This document shows positions 23,429 to 26,039 of a DNA stretch of 26,039 nucleotides, piece after piece. Every line of letters begins with the position of its first letter. Position 1 is the first letter of the stretch. The DNA comes from Spartobacteria bacterium (GTDB lineage: Bacteria; Verrucomicrobiota; Verrucomicrobiia; Chthoniobacterales; UBA10450): contig JAJPJU010000251.1 in NCBI GenBank assembly GCA_021324035.1, positions 1-26,039 on the forward strand. Reading direction: 5' to 3'. The position numbers were made by a program, and so were the translations under genes. The notes beneath the pieces were generated by a model. It was given only the letters and a program-made list of their open reading frames with translations, had not been told where the DNA came from and did no database searches.

Positions 23429-24688
23429 ATGCCTCAAGTTCCAATCACCATGCCCCAGCTCGGCGAATCAATGGCCGAGGCGACGATCGTCTCGATCAAA
23501 GTAAAACCGGGCGACAAAGTTTCCGCCGATCAGGAAATTATCGAAGTCGAAACCGACAAAGCGGTGATGGGCGTGACGACTCCGTGCCCTGGCGAGATTG
23601 CAAAGATCGATGCGGAAGTGAAAGGCACCTACACCGTCGGAACCGTCCTCGGTTATGTCGAAGCGAGTGAAGCCGACGCCGCGCGATTTCAAAAACGCGC
23701 GCCCGAACAGCCGAAAGCCGAAGTGGCAAAGGAAATTCCCGGTCGCCAGGAAGAAGCAACCGCGAAGTCCGGAAATGGCAGCGGTTCGCACTTTCAAGTC
23801 GACGATGTCGAGCTTCCCCAAATCGCGACCGGCGTCGAAACCGGACAACGCGGCGGTCTGCCTGTTCCAGCGAGCGCGAAAGGCGCGGGATATCTTTCGC
23901 CGCGAATTCGCGCGCGGATGGCGGAATTGCAATTGACCCACGCCGACCTCGCTGGAATTGCCGGCACTGGCACGGCTGGCCGCGTAACGATCAAAGATCT
24001 CGAAACTTTTCTCAGTTCAATCGAATCGCGGCCGGCCGAAAAACCGAGCGCGATTCGCACCGGTGTCGCCGATGCGATGCGCCGGAGCTGGACGCGACCA
24101 CTGGCAACCGTTGGCGTTTCGGTTTGTCTCGACCCCGTTTTGGAAGATCGAAAATCGCGGGATCCGAAACCTGGCCCGGCCCTCTATGCATTACGCGCTT
24201 TGGCTCTCGCGCTTGCCGAACAGCCCAACGCCGCAGCGCGATTAATTGGCGGACGCGCGATCGGATCGAAATCGATCGACATCGGCCTCGCGGTCGAAGC
24301 CGGCGAAGGAATCATGGTGCCGGTGATTCGGAACGCCGACAAAACATCGCTGGCCGAGCTCACAACTAAATATGCTGAACTTGTCGATCTGGCGCGGCGT
24401 CGCCGGTTAACGAGTGAAATGACGGCAGGCGGGATCGCGTCTGTATCGAATTTCGGGACGTTCGGCCTTGATTGGGGCACGCCGATCCCCCTGCCCGACC
24501 AAACGATGATTCTCGGTCTTGGCGTTGGAAAGAAAGCGCCGGTCTGGGACGAATCGAAAAACGAATTTGTCGCCAAAACCGAAGCACAGATGACATTGAG
24601 CTTCGATCACCGAAGTCTCGATGGCGGCGGCGCCGGGAGATTGTTGAAGCGCGTGATCGAATTGCTCGAAGATCCTAAGAAATTGTAG
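23429..24688 (+). CDS. pdhC: dihydrolipoamide acyltransferase (E2) of 2-oxo acid dehydrogenase complex
   Basis: The protein has 419 residues. One N-terminal lipoyl domain (about 1-78) carries the lipoylated Lys44 in VETDKAVMG. A Pro/Ala/Glu linker leads to the E3/E1-binding domain (about 152-190: YLSPRIRARMAELQ ... GTAGRVTIKDLETFL). The C-terminal acyltransferase domain (about 205-419) ends with the active-site SFDHRSLDGGGAGRLLKRV, whose His is catalytic. It transfers the acyl group to CoA and forms the core of the complex. E3 (lipoamide dehydrogenase) is not in the window. Its TAG stop shares its last base with the second copy of the three-way-junction repeat. Confidence 0.95.
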   Translation: MPQVPITMPQLGESMAEATIVSIKVKPGDKVSADQEIIEVETDKAVMGVTTPCPGEIAKIDAEVKGTYTVGTVLGYVEASEADAARFQKRAPEQPKAEVAKEIPGRQEEATAKSGNGSGSHFQVDDVELPQIATGVETGQRGGLPVPASAKGAGYLSPRIRARMAELQLTHADLAGIAGTGTAGRVTIKDLETFLSSIESRPAEKPSAIRTGVADAMRRSWTRPLATVGVSVCLDPVLEDRKSRDPKPGPALYALRALALALAEQPNAAARLIGGRAIGSKSIDIGLAVEAGEGIMVPVIRNADKTSLAELTTKYAELVDLARRRRLTSEMTAGGIASVSNFGTFGLDWGTPIPLPDQTMILGLGVGKKAPVWDESKNEFVAKTEAQMTLSFDHRSLDGGGAGRLLKRVIELLEDPKKL

Positions 24689-24740
24689 GTATTGGCGATT
24701 GACCTCAATCGCCATGGCGGTTCGGTGAACCGCCGCTACC
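24688..24740. repeat. 53-bp three-way-junction palindromic repeat, copy 2
   Basis: Hairpin one (24694-24702 with 24705-24713) is identical to the copy at 11373. Hairpin two reads GGCGGTTC/GAACCGCC (24716-24723 with 24727-24734), a paired C-to-T and G-to-A change from the first copy that keeps the stem intact. The outer stem is weaker: GGTA pairs with TACC, and the next two positions no longer match well. Like copy 1 it starts at the last base of a TAG stop, here that of the E2 gene. Confidence 0.88.
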
Positions 24741-24780
24741 AGGTTGCGATTGGCTCCGTCGCATTTAGGTTGGGATTCCA

Positions 24781-25335
24781 ATGCTTAAGGACAAAGAATT
24801 CGAGACGAAACGCGATCTAGACGTAATTCTGATCCCGGCCGGGCAAAAGTACACGATTCCCGCGGGCACCAAAGGCGTCATTACTCAAGCGCTTGGAGGC
24901 AATTATACAATTGCGACCGAATATGGATTGTCGCAGCTCGCCGAGAAAGATCTCGGCGCGTTGGGCGTTGAGAAACCGAAAGTCGAATCAAAAGAAAAAA
25001 ACGCTGCCCGAACGAACGGCGAAGTTTCAGAGGACGAAGTTTGGACTCAGCTGAAGCAATGTTACGACCCGGAAATTCCGGTGAACATTGTCGATCTCGG
25101 TTTGGTTTACGATTGTCGCCTGATCAAAAAAGATGACGGCGGCACGCGCGTGGAAGTGAAAATGACGCTGACCGCGCCGGGTTGCGGAATGGGACCTGCC
25201 ATCGCGCACGATGCCCAAAGCAAAATTTTGTCGATCGACGGTATCGATGAAGCTGAGGTGCAACTGGTCTGGGACCCGCCATGGAACCAGAACATGATCA
25301 GCGAAGCCGGGCGGATGAAGCTCGGCATGATTTAA
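24781..25335 (+). CDS. sufT: SufT-type Fe-S cluster assembly protein (MIP18/DUF59 domain)
   Basis: The protein has 184 residues, as expected for the long SufT form. The N-terminal part (about 12-60) has DLDVILIPAGQKYTIPAGTKG and YTIATEYGLSQL. A charged linker leads to the MIP18 domain (about 80-184): CYDPEIPVNIVDLGLVYD, TLTAPGCGMGPAIAHDA with the conserved Cys, and VWDPPWNQNMISEAGR. Family members help mature Fe-S proteins and, in some bacteria, affect lipoate-dependent enzymes through lipoyl synthase. That fits its place 92 bp after the E2 gene of a lipoate-dependent complex. No other suf genes are in view. Confidence 0.92.
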   Translation: MLKDKEFETKRDLDVILIPAGQKYTIPAGTKGVITQALGGNYTIATEYGLSQLAEKDLGALGVEKPKVESKEKNAARTNGEVSEDEVWTQLKQCYDPEIPVNIVDLGLVYDCRLIKKDDGGTRVEVKMTLTAPGCGMGPAIAHDAQSKILSIDGIDEAEVQLVWDPPWNQNMISEAGRMKLGMI

Positions 25336-25354
25336 AACGTCGGTTGCTGATCAA

Positions 25355-26039
25355 TTAAGGTTTGAACGGGGTCGGCGTTGGTCGAACTCGTTTTGGCGGT
25401 CCATTCGAGGTCCCGTGTCGCGAGGGAGTTGGCGTCTTATTAATATGCGGCCTGGGAGTCGGATGTTTCCGGGATGGAGTCGGCCCCCTCAGGGACGGTG
25501 GAGTCGGGGTTGGTTGAACACCGGGGATATAGGTAATCGGAGTTCGTTGTGGCGGAGGCGTTGGCGTCGAACGGGAGCGGCAGTTTCTGAGCGCCTCTTC
25601 TCTGGAGCCGAAGCATTGACCATCACGCTCACGACAATCTGCAACTGGAACCTGCACGACCTGGCCGTTGATGCAGCACCAGCAAAGCTCGCCACAATGC
25701 CGCAACGCTTCTTCGCGCGTTGAGTAACATTGACCGCTGCGTTCTTTGCACTGCGCGGCATCAATCTGGACAATGTGACCATTGATGCAGCACCAGCAAA
25801 GATCTCGACAATGCTTGAGCGCCTCTTCTCTCGTCGGATAGCACTGGCCATCGCGCTCGCGACACTCTTCGGCCGTGGTCTGGACAACCTGTCCGTTGAT
25901 ACAACACCAACACTGACCCGGGGGAGTCGGGGTCGGCGTTGGAGACGGGCGATGAATCGGTGGCGGACACGGAAGCGGGAGCAACCAGCAGGGCGGATTT
26001 TCCGGCGGACACGGCGGATGATTGCCAGGAGGCCCATGC
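25355..26039 (-). CDS. Cys-rich triple-repeat, Pro/Thr-rich protein, 5' end off right edge
   Basis: The reading frame is open to the window edge, with Pro- and Cys-rich sequence upstream of any usable start, so the N-terminus is missing; a TTG at 25984 is probably not the start. Three tandem 38-residue repeats lie at 25912-25799, 25798-25685 and 25684-25571. Each has the pattern C-W-C-C-I-N-G, then Cys at unit positions 17, 24 and 35, with E/K-R-x-G-Q-C and S/T-REEAL-x-x-C. The spacing, six cysteines per unit, suggests disulfides or metal binding. Pro/Thr/Ser-rich arms flank the repeats, as in secreted or surface proteins. I recognise no family. It is convergent with sufT (19-bp gap). Confidence 0.75.
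   Translation of the reverse strand, partial: HGPPGNHPPCPPENPPCWLLPLPCPPPIHRPSPTPTPTPPGQCWCCINGQVVQTTAEECRERDGQCYPTREEALKHCRDLCWCCINGHIVQIDAAQCKERSGQCYSTREEALRHCGELCWCCINGQVVQVPVADCRERDGQCFGSREEALRNCRSRSTPTPPPQRTPITYIPGVQPTPTPPSLRGPTPSRKHPTPRPHINKTPTPSRHGTSNGPPKRVRPTPTPFKP

Noticed and set aside
25489..26037. 182-codon minus-strand frame starting with ATG near the right edge
   Set aside because: It is out of frame with the Cys-rich repeat pattern, which is clearly periodic in the other frame, and is very Arg/Ser-rich as shadow frames are.

Overview
The window looks like chromosomal DNA from a soil-type Verrucomicrobium (Chthoniobacterales/Spartobacteria-like). This is an inference from gene content, from the small intergenic palindromic repeats, and from the scarcity of clear Shine-Dalgarno sites; no 16S rRNA gene is present to settle it. 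Gene density is high, there is no intergenic stretch above 300 bases, and I see no phage, transposase or CRISPR array.

Layout, left to right. (1) A partial ABC-type permease (MacB/ADOP family, minus strand, running off the left edge) is divergent from a LysR-type regulator. A tRNA-Lys(CUU) follows. (2) A long minus-strand block from about 10750 down to 2459 reads ccsA/hemX-like, hemA, hemC, cobA-hemD fusion, grpE-like, short hsp70, and a SUMF1-domain protein with a J-like N-terminus. Several junctions overlap by 4-8 bases, so this may be one operon that joins early tetrapyrrole synthesis to a noncanonical Hsp70 machine. (3) apt faces a small DUF6572-like gene, which is divergent from queF-queC (7-deazaguanine/queuosine pathway). 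(4) A small membrane protein is followed by a minus-strand cluster: APC permease, M20 dipeptidase and an NlpC/P60-like protein, plausibly peptide or cell-wall fragment metabolism. (5) smc is followed by pyruvate dehydrogenase E1-alpha, E1-beta and E2, then sufT. (6) A partial protein with three 38-residue Cys-rich repeats runs off the right edge.

The most unusual content is of two kinds. First, the GrpE / lidless Hsp70 / J-like-SUMF1 trio looks like a complete but divergent chaperone module: the J-like part has no HPD motif and the SUMF1 part has no catalytic cysteine pair. Second, several families of intergenic palindromic repeats sit exactly at gene ends. Two copies of a 53-bp three-way-junction element carry a compensatory base-pair change. 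A 135-bp four-way-junction element follows smc. An AT-rich CGAAATCCGAA-type inverted repeat occurs inside queF-queC and between the E1 subunit genes. These elements supply stop codons and even C-terminal residues to the genes they touch.
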